Notes: generated from the letters alone by a model not told the origin. Numbered from the stretch's first letter, positions 16,078 to 24,815 are shown. The stretch: 36,720 nt of DNA from an uncultured Bacilli bacterium (GCA_910586635.1 CAJUJA010000006.1:1-36720), one strand, 5' to 3'. A program made the numbers and translations.

Positions 16078-16971
16078 TCACTTTCTCTTTAAATTTTCGT
16101 TTGAATCATCATAATTCTTAGAAAGAAAAATGTTAATAACCTTTTCTCTTTGTTGACGATTTGCTTCATGTCCTTCTACCTGTAATTTTTTTATCTGACC
16201 ATTTAGCATTTCTAATACAGAACTACGATTACCATCACCCATTCTATTGTTCCAACCAATTCGTATTTTTCTATAATTACTAATATCCTCTTTCAAAACT
16301 TGACTAAGCAAAGAGGCAACATCAAAAATAGATACACTCAGATTATTCAAATTCTCAAACCCCTCATATAGTTGGTTATAATTTATTACAGAATCTTCTT
16401 TATCTAGTGACTTCAATTGATGTTGATATTCGATCTCAATATTTTTGTCCTGCTCCAAAGATTCTATTTTATAAAAATTAAAACTTGAAAATTCCCGAGT
16501 AGTAGGAAATCTTTTTTTATCAATAGATACTAATATATTTTCATGAGAATTTGGATCTGTTACAAAGGAATACTTTGTCTGTATATTGTGATAAGTAACT
16601 ATAAATGATGAGGGAAAAGTAAGGATACGATGAAATAAATACTGTATAAAAGCAGTTTCACCCCTATGAGGTAAATTACAAAAAAAGGTTTGTTTTTCCT
16701 GATCAAAATTATTAATCAAATAAATTTCATCTTGTAAATCAAATACTTTTAAAAGTTTAGAAACCTCTGATTCAATTTTTTCCAGCTTCTTTTTTGAAAT
16801 TCTGTGTTTCTGAAACTCATTAGCATTTTTTGGTTCTTTATAAAAAGAAAGTAAAAATCCCCTTTTAGAACTATCTGGTAAAACCCCTAACCATTGTCCC
16901 ATAATAATCTGCAATACAAAATCATCAAAAACAACAATATTTTCACCTTCTGTATTCCTACTTAAAATCAT
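16078..16971 (-). CDS. Hypothetical protein downstream of miaB
   Basis: A soluble protein of 297 residues from the ATG at 16971, which has GGGTGG four bases upstream; an ATG four codons earlier lacks a ribosome site. It begins MILSRNTEGENIVVFDDFVL, has a basic helical segment near 60 (QKHRISKKKLEKIESEVSKL), a beta-rich middle (TFPSSFIVTYHNIQTKYSFV) and a basic C-terminus (NENLKRK). I recognise no family or catalytic motif. It starts 18 bases after the miaB stop, so it is almost certainly co-transcribed with miaB, but nothing else connects it to tRNA modification. Confidence 0.7.
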   Translation of the reverse strand: MILSRNTEGENIVVFDDFVLQIIMGQWLGVLPDSSKRGFLLSFYKEPKNANEFQKHRISKKKLEKIESEVSKLLKVFDLQDEIYLINNFDQEKQTFFCNLPHRGETAFIQYLFHRILTFPSSFIVTYHNIQTKYSFVTDPNSHENILVSIDKKRFPTTREFSSFNFYKIESLEQDKNIEIEYQHQLKSLDKEDSVINYNQLYEGFENLNNLSVSIFDVASLLSQVLKEDISNYRKIRIGWNNRMGDGNRSSVLEMLNGQIKKLQVEGHEANRQQREKVINIFLSKNYDDSNENLKRK

Positions 16972-16989
16972 ATTACCACCCATTATATT

Positions 16990-18411
16990 CTATTCAATGA
17001 TTTTTCCATCCATACTCCAAGTCTTGACATCCTCTATTTTAACGTTTACAATTTGACCAATATATTTAGCATTTCCTACCACATTAACCAATTTCATTGT
17101 ATCTGTATATCCCATTAAACAGGTAGGATTCTTCTCACTGTAACCCTCAATTAAAACAGGTACTGTTTTTCCTAAATACTGCTCGTTAGCAAGTCTTGAA
17201 TATTGATTAACCAAATGATTTAACTTTTGAAGTCTTTGATTTTTTTCTTCTACAGAAATAATATCTTTCATTTTATAAGCTGGTGTTCCTACACGTTTTG
17301 AAAAAATGAATGTAAATGCAGAATCAAACTTACATTTTTTGACTACATCCAAAGTTTCCAAAAAATCTTCCTCCGTCTCTCCCGGAAATCCTACAATAAT
17401 ATCCGTGGTAATAGCAGAATAAGGAAGAGCTTTTTTAATTTTATAAAATAAAGTCAAATATTCTTCCTTAGTATATCTTCTACCCATTAGTTTTAAAATT
17501 CGATCAGAACCACTTTGCAACGGAAGATGAATATATGGCATGATATTTTTATATTCCTTTATCACTTCAATCATTCTATCTGTAAAATCCCAAGGATGGG
17601 AGGTCACGAAACGAATTCTTTTCACACCAGTTTTTGCAACATCCTCTAACAAATTTTCCATTCCATAAGAAATAGATAAATCCTTTCCATAAGCATTTAC
17701 ATTTTGTCCTAATAATGTAACTTCCTGATAACCATCCTTAATTAGGTCTTGTACTTCTTCCAAAATGTATTTTGGATGTCTACTTCTTTGTTTTCCCCTA
17801 GTATAAGGGACAATACAATAGGTACAGAACTTATCACATCCATACATAATATTAATCCAAGCCTTATATTTAGAATCCCTTTTTACAGGGATGTTTTCAA
17901 TAATATCTCCCTCTACGCTCATAACTTCTATTTCCTGATGTTTACTCCTCATAGATTCTGCTAATATCTGAGGCAACCTATGAATATTATGCGTTCCGAA
18001 CACAAGATCAAGCCACTTATATTTTTCTAAAATTTCTTTAACAACAATTTCTTCCTGAGCCATACAACCACATAGTCCTACAATTAATCCCGGATTTTGC
18101 TGTTTTAAATGTTTTATTCTTCCAAGCATACCAAATGCTTTATTATGTGCATTTTCTCTAATTGAACAAGTATTTAATAGAATCAAATCTGCATCTGTAT
18201 ATTGGTTAGTCTGTTCAAATGATAAATCTTCCAAAATGGCTTTGATATTTTCCCCATCATGTTCATTCATTTGACATCCGTATGTTTTAATAAAATATTT
18301 TTTCCCTATTCCTAATCGTTTTTCTTCCGAATTCACGTTATAATCATGTTCTTTAATTAATACTGGATCCTTGCTTCTTTTTCTTGCTTTCTCTAAATTA
18401 GGTATTATCAC
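16990..18411 (-). CDS. miaB: tRNA-2-methylthio-N6-dimethylallyladenosine synthase MiaB
   Basis: This 473-residue radical-SAM enzyme adds the 2-methylthio group to i6A37 of tRNAs reading UNN codons. The N-terminal UPF0004 domain carries its cluster cysteines at C46 (TYGCQMNE), C82 (LNTCSIRENAHNKAFG) and C116 (LCGCMAQE). The radical-SAM CxxxCxxC is C192-C196-C199 in YGCDKFCTYCIVPYTRGKQR, the RGxxRSR segment being diagnostic for MiaB over MtaB/RimO. A C-terminal TRAM domain follows (about 405-470). The start is GTG in a leader containing AAGG and GGTAAG. A TTGACA-N18-TATAAT promoter stands at 18494-18465. Confidence 0.96.
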   Translation of the reverse strand: MIIPNLEKARKRSKDPVLIKEHDYNVNSEEKRLGIGKKYFIKTYGCQMNEHDGENIKAILEDLSFEQTNQYTDADLILLNTCSIRENAHNKAFGMLGRIKHLKQQNPGLIVGLCGCMAQEEIVVKEILEKYKWLDLVFGTHNIHRLPQILAESMRSKHQEIEVMSVEGDIIENIPVKRDSKYKAWINIMYGCDKFCTYCIVPYTRGKQRSRHPKYILEEVQDLIKDGYQEVTLLGQNVNAYGKDLSISYGMENLLEDVAKTGVKRIRFVTSHPWDFTDRMIEVIKEYKNIMPYIHLPLQSGSDRILKLMGRRYTKEEYLTLFYKIKKALPYSAITTDIIVGFPGETEEDFLETLDVVKKCKFDSAFTFIFSKRVGTPAYKMKDIISVEEKNQRLQKLNHLVNQYSRLANEQYLGKTVPVLIEGYSEKNPTCLMGYTDTMKLVNVVGNAKYIGQIVNVKIEDVKTWSMDGKIIE

Positions 18412-18464
18412 CTTACCACTACCTTTTTATTTATTATATAATAATCCCAAATGAAATCCACTAT

Positions 18465-18494
18465 ATTATACCACTTACCATTTTACCTTGTCAA
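18465..18494 (-). promoter_or_regulatory. Near-consensus sigma-A promoter of miaB
   Basis: TTGACA at 18494-18489, an 18-bp spacer and TATAAT at 18470-18465 on the minus strand. The -35 begins directly in the T tract of the preceding terminator. The leader to the GTG start would be about 45 bases. Confidence 0.75.
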
Positions 18495-18527
18495 AAACTA
18501 TAAAGGAAAACTATTTCGTTTTCCTTT
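18489..18527 (-). terminator. Rho-independent terminator of the 18511 gene
   Basis: Perfect 10-bp arms AAAGGAAAAC (18502-18511) and GTTTTCCTTT (18518-18527) enclose a 6-base loop, followed on the minus strand by ATAGTTTTTG. The stem overlaps the stop codon of the 18511 gene. Confidence 0.8.
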
Positions 18528-18834
18528 TCATCTTCAAATGATACTGTTCCAACTTTTTAGGTTGTAACAGACTTTTGCATAATACAACCCCTGTTACATC
18601 TTCTGCTTTTGCCCTCACTTGACTGATATCATTCAAATTATACTCTACCTTTTTATAACCTGAAGCATCAATCAAAACACAATGATCAATCCCCTCTAAA
18701 GAATGCATAATTTTGTTTCCAAATAGAGGTTGATAATAAGGAATTCTAGATTCCATGCTGGTTCCATAACTTTCTTTTTTATATCCTAATAATAATACAA
18801 TTTCTTCATTTTTTACTGATTTACTACTTTCCAT
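18511..18834 (-). CDS. Hypothetical protein (107 residues)
   Basis: A small soluble protein with a GGAG ribosome site six bases before the ATG, ending in a basic tail (LKMKRKTK). The middle reads GIDHCVLIDASGYKKVEYNL and then EDVTGVVLCKSLLQPKKL, an alternating strand/helix pattern. No family or catalytic motif is recognised. It lies ten bases after the frameshifted TSCPD gene and is the last gene of the unit that begins with the FemX-like gene, ending at a strong terminator. Confidence 0.6.
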   Translation of the reverse strand: MESSKSVKNEEIVLLLGYKKESYGTSMESRIPYYQPLFGNKIMHSLEGIDHCVLIDASGYKKVEYNLNDISQVRAKAEDVTGVVLCKSLLQPKKLEQYHLKMKRKTK

Positions 18835-18844
18835 TTTATACTCC

Positions 18845-19112
18845 TTAACAATTTTTCACAGTACCCACACTTTTTGCCTCTTCAATTGCTTGAAGCAATT
18901 GATCTATACAAGATGTATCTTTTTTTCCACAGATAATCCCTTTACATCTTTTTTTTCAATTCTTCTATTTCCATACCTTCTACTAAGCTAGAAATAGCTT
19001 TTAGATTTCCATTACAACCACCCGAAAATTTAACACGAAATAATCGATTATTTATCAAATCAAATTCTATTTGCTTAGAACAGGTATTCTTTGTTATATA
19101 CTGATAATGCAT
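18845..19112 (-). pseudogene. TSCPD-domain protein (TIGR03905 type), frameshifted in a poly-A run
   Basis: The first half, from the ATG at 19112 (AAGGAAG upstream), reads YITKNTCSKQIEFDLINN, then VKFSGGCNGNLKAISSLVEG, the hallmark of small TSCPD proteins. Translation then stops at a TAA just after a run of eight A (18949-18956 on the plus strand). One frame over, the rest of the family pattern continues: KGIICGKKDTSCIDQLLQAI to a TAA at 18845. Seven A instead of eight would join them as EELKKRCKGIICGKKDTSC. All conserved Cys are present across the two pieces. TSCPD domains also occur at the end of some B12-dependent ribonucleotide reductases; the role of the stand-alone form is unknown. Whether this is a real mutation, slippage or an assembly error cannot be told here. 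Confidence 0.85.
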
Positions 19113-19115
19113 ATT

Positions 19116-20342
19116 TCACTTCCTTATTCGATGAAGAGCTTTAAATAAGAAGTAATGCCAAGAAGTAGGCAATTCATATTCTCCTATTAGTTCCTCAACA
19201 TATCCATTAAATCCTCGTTTAAACTCATAAATTCCATAATCTTTCGGTTTTTTGGAAATATTCGCAGGGATACCATAGAAATTATGTTTTTTGAATCCAT
19301 TTTTAATTCCATATTGTATCATATCCCATTGAATTAAATACTGAGAATTAAAATTCATATATTCCTGATAGTTTCCACTCGATAGATAAATAATCTCGGG
19401 TTTTATCATAATAAACATAGATCCAGATAAAGTAATAATATCCTTTTTTGTAGATTCCTGTATTCTTTTTGCATCTTCTACTTTATTGTTCAAAACAGAA
19501 ACCTCTTGATTCAAAGAATTTCTTTTTCCATCATTATATTTAGCATCACTTAACTTTTCTAAGTTTTGTTTCTTTTGTCTTATTTCTTTTCGTAATTTTT
19601 TAATATACGTATTTAAATTCAACTCAGTTACAACATATTTAATTTGTCCTTTATCATGAAAAAGCTGATACATATTTTGATAATAAGATAAATCTCTAAT
19701 AGTAAAATGTTTTCTAGCACCTGTTTCTACCATAATATCTAAGAACCGATCTAACTGCTCATACTTTAATTCCTTAATCTCGATTCCAAACCTTTCAGCC
19801 TTTCTAATAATATTTCTGGTATTTGGCTTCATTTCCTTTAAAATAGTAGCTTCATCTTTTCCTTCTAACCCCAGTGAAAACATCCACCCTACTTGTTCTA
19901 ATTCACAATCCTGTAATTTATGAAAACCAAACTCTTGCAAATGCTCTACTAATCCAGTATGATCTAAACCATCTTCTACAACGTTACCATCAATATCTCT
20001 TTCCTTATAAATAACGTAAGGATCCATTCTAAAAACATACCCCTTATTTTTCTTCACATATTCCTTTATATAGGTAAGAAAAAAATCTAGGTACTTTTTA
20101 TTATCAAAGTCTGTTAATACTCCTCTAGGAGAATAAAACTCATATCGATTCATTCTTCTTTTGATGGATAAAAGCATTGCAGCACCTACTAAATGATTAT
20201 CATCCTTTATTCCAACATAATGAATTTTCCACCCGTTTTTTTCTCTTAATTTTCCTACTTCTTTAGATGACAAAAAAGTTTTTAATGGATGATTCTCCCA
20301 GAATTCGCTGTATTGTTCTTCTGTAATTCTTAAAAATTCCAT
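19116..20342 (-). CDS. FemX/FemAB-family peptidoglycan peptidyltransferase
   Basis: This 408-residue protein is a FemABX-type enzyme that adds amino acids from aminoacyl-tRNA to the lipid II stem peptide to build the cell-wall cross-bridge. It has two GNAT-like halves: residues 1-150 (FYSPRGVLTDF is the typical SPRGP-like segment) and 175-405, with NTRNIIRKAERFGIEIKE at the second half and YGIYEFKRGFNGYVEELIGE near the end. Between them, about 235-290, a Lys/Glu/Gln-rich antiparallel coiled coil mimics the tRNA-synthetase arm of FemA. AAAGGAGG precedes the ATG. Its TGA stop is inside the Shine-Dalgarno of the TSCPD gene. The cross-bridge residue added cannot be predicted. Confidence 0.92.
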   Translation of the reverse strand: MEFLRITEEQYSEFWENHPLKTFLSSKEVGKLREKNGWKIHYVGIKDDNHLVGAAMLLSIKRRMNRYEFYSPRGVLTDFDNKKYLDFFLTYIKEYVKKNKGYVFRMDPYVIYKERDIDGNVVEDGLDHTGLVEHLQEFGFHKLQDCELEQVGWMFSLGLEGKDEATILKEMKPNTRNIIRKAERFGIEIKELKYEQLDRFLDIMVETGARKHFTIRDLSYYQNMYQLFHDKGQIKYVVTELNLNTYIKKLRKEIRQKKQNLEKLSDAKYNDGKRNSLNQEVSVLNNKVEDAKRIQESTKKDIITLSGSMFIMIKPEIIYLSSGNYQEYMNFNSQYLIQWDMIQYGIKNGFKKHNFYGIPANISKKPKDYGIYEFKRGFNGYVEELIGEYELPTSWHYFLFKALHRIRK

Positions 20343-20404
20343 GATCTTTTCCTCCTTTTATCAAGTATTAATTATTATATATAATTTATGTTATTTTATC
20401 AGTA

Positions 20405-21163
20405 TTAGATAAGATCGTTATCACTATCCTTGAAAGATTTCTCTTTATTATTACCTAATTTCTTCTTATGATTTTTTCTCTTGCTTCTTTTTTTATTCTT
20501 TCCACTCATCTCTTTTTCTAAAATGAAATCCACTTCATCTACTATCCGATCCTTATCCAATATAGTAAAAATAATTAAAATAAGTAATACAAAAGTCATT
20601 AACAGTAAAATAATAATAATATAATTTAGATTATGGCTTTTAGATTGAGTTGTATCTAAATAAGTATCAGTTAAATATTCTTCAAAATTACTTTTAGTTA
20701 AAACAACCTGATTTTCTATAGGAACAAAGTTTTTAATATTTTTAATTGCCAAAAGCTTAATATTATTAGATATTTTAACTGGATAACCATATATTTTTAA
20801 CGGCTTAGGCTTTTCCTTTGTCCTCTCATAGGTATAATCAATGATATTTTTATACTTTTCATAGTCAGATTTTTTAATAGCCACTAAATAAGTATGCCAA
20901 CTTTTATCTTTTTCCTGTTCAATTACAAAATGAATTTGTTTATGATCTTCCTTGATGACAGCGAAGGCCTCAGACATTTGAGAAATTTCAATATAAGAGT
21001 ATTGATTTGTATTTTCTACATCTGCCCAATTAATAATTTCCTGATCTTTTTCATATAGCTTATACGCACAAAAAACTAAAATAAAACCTATTAATAAATA
21101 CACGAAACATAAAAGTATCTTAATGATGAATCGTAATTTTTTCTTTCGTTTTGACTTTGCCAT
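20405..21163 (-). CDS. Membrane protein with extracytoplasmic domain
   Basis: A protein of 252 residues from the ATG at 21163, which has AAAGGAG five bases upstream. A basic N-terminus (MAKSKRKKKL) leads into a first span (about 12-34), an external domain of about 130 residues (YSYIEISQMSEAFAVIKEDH through EEYLTDTYLD), a second span (about 182-202) and a cytoplasmic tail that is almost all Lys, Asn and Arg (GKNKKRSKRKNHKKKLGNN) before an acidic end. I recognise no family. The layout would fit a sensor or anchor at the envelope. It lies after a terminator and 62 bases before the FemX-like gene, so the two may be co-transcribed. Confidence 0.7.
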   Translation of the reverse strand: MAKSKRKKKLRFIIKILLCFVYLLIGFILVFCAYKLYEKDQEIINWADVENTNQYSYIEISQMSEAFAVIKEDHKQIHFVIEQEKDKSWHTYLVAIKKSDYEKYKNIIDYTYERTKEKPKPLKIYGYPVKISNNIKLLAIKNIKNFVPIENQVVLTKSNFEEYLTDTYLDTTQSKSHNLNYIIIILLLMTFVLLILIIFTILDKDRIVDEVDFILEKEMSGKNKKRSKRKNHKKKLGNNKEKSFKDSDNDLI

Positions 21164-21209
21164 ACATACTCCTTTAAACTTCTCTACCACCAATTTTATC
21201 ATAAATAAA

Positions 21210-21240
21210 ATAAAAAAGCCAAATGATTTAAAATTTGACT
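21210..21240 (-). terminator. Rho-independent terminator of the nrdD-nrdG-dut unit
   Basis: AGCCAAAT (21217-21224) and ATTTGACT (21233-21240) form an 8-bp stem with one wobble around an 8-base loop; on the minus strand TTTTTT follows. It stands right after the stop of the 110-residue gene. Confidence 0.75.
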
Positions 21241-21244
21241 ATTT

Positions 21245-21577
21245 TTATTTAGCATCATTTCTATTATTTTTTACCTTTTGATAAACCTTTATCACCTGGT
21301 CATCTGGCATATCACTACATCTATCTTCCTTATCCAAAAACGAGTTAAAGGTAGTTAAATCATTACTAAAAACAAGTGCGTCTCCCATCTGTCGATTCTC
21401 ATTTATATTTACCTCATAAACTAGTTTTGTCTCTAAATCCAAATAGGTATTGTCCTTCTGTCTAAATAACAGGGCATTTTCTTTAATTCTTTCATAAGTA
21501 TAGCTAATATTATAGGTACTTACCTCCCATTTTATAATTTGATATACATGACCAATTGCTACCCTATTAGTATCCAT
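21245..21577 (-). CDS. Hypothetical protein (110 residues) after dut
   Basis: A soluble, slightly acidic protein reading RVAIGHVYQIIKWEVSTYNI, later YLDLETKLVYEVNINENRQM, and a C-terminal DDQVIKVYQKVKNN. GGTGAGG lies before the ATG. The pattern of short strands around a YLDLET segment resembles small hypothetical proteins of Firmicutes, but I cannot name a family. It follows the dut gene at 53 bases, with a hairpin between them, and ends at a terminator, so it is probably the last gene of the nrdD-nrdG-dut unit. Confidence 0.6.
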   Translation of the reverse strand: MDTNRVAIGHVYQIIKWEVSTYNISYTYERIKENALLFRQKDNTYLDLETKLVYEVNINENRQMGDALVFSNDLTTFNSFLDKEDRCSDMPDDQVIKVYQKVKNNRNDAK

Positions 21578-21589
21578 TATTCCTCACCA

Positions 21590-21626
21590 CTCTATCATAT
21601 GAAAAACAAATAACATTATGATAGAG
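21590..21626 (-). repeat. Inverted repeat between dut and the 21245 gene
   Basis: Perfect 10-bp arms CTCTATCATA (21590-21599) and TATGATAGAG (21617-21626) flank a 17-base AT-rich loop. In the minus-strand RNA the hairpin ends three or four bases before the GGTGAGG of the next gene and lacks a T tract, so an mRNA processing or translation-control role is more likely than termination. Confidence 0.55.
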
Positions 21627-21630
21627 TTTC

Positions 21631-22083
21631 TTACTCAGTAGAACCAAATCCTCCCATACGGACTCCTTCTGCATGATCATCATCTGTCGTTAAATATTTT
21701 TGAAAGATAACTTGTCCTATCACATCTCCTTTTTTCACTTCTAAATCATGATCTGAAAAGTTAAAATATTGAAAATAGAAATGTCCTTCATTGGACTCAT
21801 TATTATAATAATCATGATCAATAATTCCAATACTATTGGCCATCACAAATCCTTTTTTAGGTCCACTACTTCTATTTACTAAGATATAGAACTCATCCTC
21901 CTTGCAATAAGCTTTTAATCCTGTAGGAATTAAAGTTGGCTTGGTTCCAAAAGTATAAGCGGGAATTACAATATCTTCTGCTGCTTCTACATCATATCCC
22001 GCTGAAAACTTTGTCTTTCTAACTGGTATATGAATATCTTTATCTTTATATTCTTCTATTACTTCAAATCCTCTACTACACAT
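21631..22083 (-). CDS. dut: dUTP diphosphatase (dUTPase/dCTP deaminase superfamily)
   Basis: This 150-residue protein cleaves dUTP to dUMP, keeping uracil out of DNA and feeding dTTP synthesis. Conserved motifs are in order: AGYDVEAAED (motif 1), VNRSSGPKKGFVMAN (motif 2), IGIIDHDYYNNESNEGHF (motif 3, with the nucleophile-positioning Asp and Tyr), GDVIGQVIFQKY (motif 4) and the C-terminal RMGGFGSTE, the flexible Gly-rich motif 5 that closes on the substrate. The insertion in motif 3 is common in Clostridia-type enzymes. The ATG overlaps the end of nrdG by 8 bases, using GGAG inside nrdG, so the two are translationally coupled: deoxynucleotide production and dUTP removal are made together. Confidence 0.9.
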   Translation of the reverse strand: MCSRGFEVIEEYKDKDIHIPVRKTKFSAGYDVEAAEDIVIPAYTFGTKPTLIPTGLKAYCKEDEFYILVNRSSGPKKGFVMANSIGIIDHDYYNNESNEGHFYFQYFNFSDHDLEVKKGDVIGQVIFQKYLTTDDDHAEGVRMGGFGSTE

Positions 22084-22624
22084 TTACTTTTTCTCCTTCT
22101 TTTTTCATTTTATATTCTACTAACTTTCTTTTTCTTAGGCTTGCTTGAACATCAATAATTCTTTGATTAGAGCTTCCTCTAAAATATAGAGTTCTATTTA
22201 GTAAAGACTCTATAAATCTTCCATCCACTAATACATCAATATAAGTTAAGAATTCCTTTGTTATATTATTTTCTAAAGTCATTTTTCCCATAATTTCTTT
22301 ATCGAATAAATACCCTGTATAACACCAAATAGTTTTTTCTGGATATTTTTCTTTTACTTTTTCTAAAAGAGGAAGAAGACCTTCTTGATTTCTAGGCCAC
22401 ATCGGTTCTCCTCCTAATAGAGTAAGCCCCTTAATATAATCTGGTTCTAAAAGTTCTAAAATCTCATTTTCTTCTTCTTCCCCAAATGGTTTTCCATAGT
22501 TCTCATCCCATGCTTCCTTGTTGAAACATCCCTTACAGTGATGAGGACATCCACTGACAAAAAGACTAATCCTTATTCCTTCCCCATTTGCGATGTCAAA
22601 ATTTTTGATTTCTGCATAATGCAT
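22076..22624 (-). CDS. nrdG: Anaerobic ribonucleotide reductase activating protein NrdG
   Basis: This 182-residue radical-SAM activase installs the glycyl radical on NrdD. The CxxxCxxC cluster motif is C26-C30-C33 in SGCPHHCKGCFNKEAW, preceded by the NGEGIRIS segment typical of NrdG. LLGGEPMW corresponds to the GGEP SAM-binding motif. The C-terminal 50 residues are longer than in E. coli NrdG and end in basic KKEGEKVNV. It lies ten bases downstream of nrdD and overlaps dut. Confidence 0.95.
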   Translation of the reverse strand: MHYAEIKNFDIANGEGIRISLFVSGCPHHCKGCFNKEAWDENYGKPFGEEEENEILELLEPDYIKGLTLLGGEPMWPRNQEGLLPLLEKVKEKYPEKTIWCYTGYLFDKEIMGKMTLENNITKEFLTYIDVLVDGRFIESLLNRTLYFRGSSNQRIIDVQASLRKRKLVEYKMKKEGEKVNV

Positions 22625-22634
22625 ATTTTGCCTC

Positions 22635-24758
22635 CTAAAGATGAGTCACACGAGATTTAATTTCTTTGGTCTTTCCTACATTCCAGAAATTTTCTCCCAA
22701 ATATCCACAAGTACGTCTTGCCACATTCATCTTATTCTTATCTTTATTTCCACATTCAGGACATTCCCATTCAAAATGATCATTAATCTTGATTTCCCCC
22801 GTATAGCCACAAACATGACAGTAGTCAGATTTCGTATTAAACTCAGCATATTGGATATTATCATAGATAAATTTAACAACATCCTCCATTGCTTTTAAAT
22901 TTTTTTCCATATTAGGAACTTCTACATAAGAAATACATCCTCCTGATGAAATAGGTTGAAATTGACTTTCAAACTTAAATTTAGAAAAGGCATCAATTTT
23001 CTGTCTCACATCAACATGATAACTATTGGTGTAATATCCTTTATCAGTTACATCTTTAATGGTACCAAACTTTTCTTTATCAATCCTTGCAAAACGATAA
23101 CACAAACTTTCTGCTGGAGTTCCATAAAGAGCAAATCCAAGACCTGTTTCCTTTTTCCAACTATCACATTTTTTACGCATGTATTTCATCACTTCAAGTG
23201 CAAATTGCTCTCCTTCTGGATCTGTCTGATCTACTCCCTTCATTAACATTGTAAGTTCATAAATTCCAATATATCCTAATGAAAGTGTAGAATAACCACC
23301 CTTTAAGTATTTATCAATCTTTTCTCCCTTACCAAGTCTTGCTATTGCACCATATTGCCAGTGAATTGGCGAGGTATCACTAAGTGTTCCAAGTAAAGCC
23401 TCGTGTCTACACATTAAAGCCTCACGACAAAGCTCTAAACGTTCATCAAATAACTCCCAGAATTTTTTCTCGTCATGCTCTGCTAAAATACCAATTTGAG
23501 GTAAATTGATAGATACAACTCCTTGATTAAATCTTCCTTCAAACTTATAATTTCCTTCTTTATCTTTCCAAGGAGATAAGAAACTCCTACATCCCATAGG
23601 ACTAAATACATTTCCTTTATAATTCTTACGCATCTCTTTAGCACTAATATAGTCTGGATACATTCTTTTTGCTGAACATCTAACAGCAAGTTTCGTCAAA
23701 TAATCATATTTGCCACCTTTTAAGCAATTGTTCTCATCTAATACATAAACAAGTTTTGGAAATGCCGGGGTAACATAAACACCTTTTTCATTTTTTATTC
23801 CCTCATATCTTTGACTAATAACCTCTTCAAATAACATGGCATTTTCTTCAATATATGGATCTCCTTCCTTTAGGTGCATAAATAAAGTTACAAAAGGAGA
23901 TTGCCCATTTGTTGTCATTAACGTATTAATTTGATATTGTATCGTTTGAACTCCTGCTTTTACTTCATCTTTTAGTCTGTCCATAGCAAGAGATTCTACC
24001 ACCTCTTTTGACAATTCCTTATGATTTTTCTTAATCTGTTTTATAAATTTATTTTTACTAAGTCTTATATACTTTCCTAAATGGGATAAGTCAACAGATT
24101 GTCCTCCATACTGGTTAGACGCAACTGCTGCAATGATTTGAGTCGTTACTGTACAAGCCACTTGAAAACTTTTTGGAGATTCGATCATTTTCCCATTCAT
24201 CACCGTTCCATTATCTAACATATCTGAAATATTGATTAAACAGCAATTAAAAATCGGTTGAATAAAATAATCTGCATCATGGAAATGAAAAATCCCTTCA
24301 TCATGAGCCTTACTAATTTTTTCAGGTAGCAAAATTCTTTTTGTTAAATCACGTGAAACCTCACCAGCTATATAATCTCTTTGAGTAGATGCTAAAGTAG
24401 TTGATTTGTTAGAATTTTCCTCAGCCAACTCCTTATTTGAGTTTTTAATCAAACTTAAGATTGATTCATCTGTTGTATTTGCCTTTCTTACTAATGCCCT
24501 GGTATAACGATAAGTAATATACTCTTTTGCTAATACATATTTATCAAGACTCATTAGTTTTTGTTCAATTAAATCTTGAACATCTTCAACCAACATTCTT
24601 TTTTTCTTTAATCCTTCTATATATTTAATGATGTTTTCGACTTGACGAGATGTAATTCGATCTTCTTCCGGAACCGTATCATTTGCCTTTCCAATTGCAA
24701 CTCGAATTTTCTCTCTATCATAGTCAACTGTTTTTCCATCTCTTTTTACAATTTTCAT
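22635..24758 (-). CDS. nrdD: Anaerobic ribonucleoside-triphosphate reductase NrdD
   Basis: The class III reductase (707 residues from the chosen start) makes dNTPs without oxygen. It opens with an ATP-cone allosteric domain (KIVKRDGKTVDYDREKIRVA). The active-site region contains FNCCLINISDMLDNGTVMNG. Near the C-terminus two CxxC pairs (CHVCG and CPECGN) form the zinc site, and the radical glycine sits in RRTCGYLG, about 22 residues from the end. I start at the ATG 24758, which has AGGAGAGG before it; a GTG eight codons earlier would put this ribosome site inside the gene. It is transcribed away from a Crp/Fnr-type regulator, and a perfect palindrome lies between the two. No NrdR-type box was seen. 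It is the only ribonucleotide reductase in the window. Confidence 0.97.
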   Translation of the reverse strand: MKIVKRDGKTVDYDREKIRVAIGKANDTVPEEDRITSRQVENIIKYIEGLKKKRMLVEDVQDLIEQKLMSLDKYVLAKEYITYRYTRALVRKANTTDESILSLIKNSNKELAEENSNKSTTLASTQRDYIAGEVSRDLTKRILLPEKISKAHDEGIFHFHDADYFIQPIFNCCLINISDMLDNGTVMNGKMIESPKSFQVACTVTTQIIAAVASNQYGGQSVDLSHLGKYIRLSKNKFIKQIKKNHKELSKEVVESLAMDRLKDEVKAGVQTIQYQINTLMTTNGQSPFVTLFMHLKEGDPYIEENAMLFEEVISQRYEGIKNEKGVYVTPAFPKLVYVLDENNCLKGGKYDYLTKLAVRCSAKRMYPDYISAKEMRKNYKGNVFSPMGCRSFLSPWKDKEGNYKFEGRFNQGVVSINLPQIGILAEHDEKKFWELFDERLELCREALMCRHEALLGTLSDTSPIHWQYGAIARLGKGEKIDKYLKGGYSTLSLGYIGIYELTMLMKGVDQTDPEGEQFALEVMKYMRKKCDSWKKETGLGFALYGTPAESLCYRFARIDKEKFGTIKDVTDKGYYTNSYHVDVRQKIDAFSKFKFESQFQPISSGGCISYVEVPNMEKNLKAMEDVVKFIYDNIQYAEFNTKSDYCHVCGYTGEIKINDHFEWECPECGNKDKNKMNVARRTCGYLGENFWNVGKTKEIKSRVTHL

Positions 24759-24815
24759 TTTACCTCTCCTCTTCTCTATCACAAAACAATCATAATTGAT
24801 ATTTTTTTATTTATC

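Noticed and set aside
17749..17964. Plus-strand open frame opposite miaB
   Set aside because: It runs antisense to the conserved radical-SAM region, has no ribosome site and an implausible composition.
18882..18902. Near-perfect palindrome TCAATTGCTT-G-AAGCAATTGA resembling the crp/nrdD operator
   Set aside because: It lies inside the coding sequence of the TSCPD gene (encoding QLLQAIE, a conserved segment), so the symmetry is most easily explained by codon content.
18930..18960. Programmed -1 frameshifting at the A-rich site of the TSCPD gene
   Set aside because: A -1 slip on AAA AAA AAG leads into the wrong third frame; a +1 shift is needed, so the classical dnaX-like mechanism does not restore the protein.
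22641..23246. Plus-strand open frames opposite nrdD
   Set aside because: They mirror the conserved C-terminal coding region of nrdD and show no start signals.
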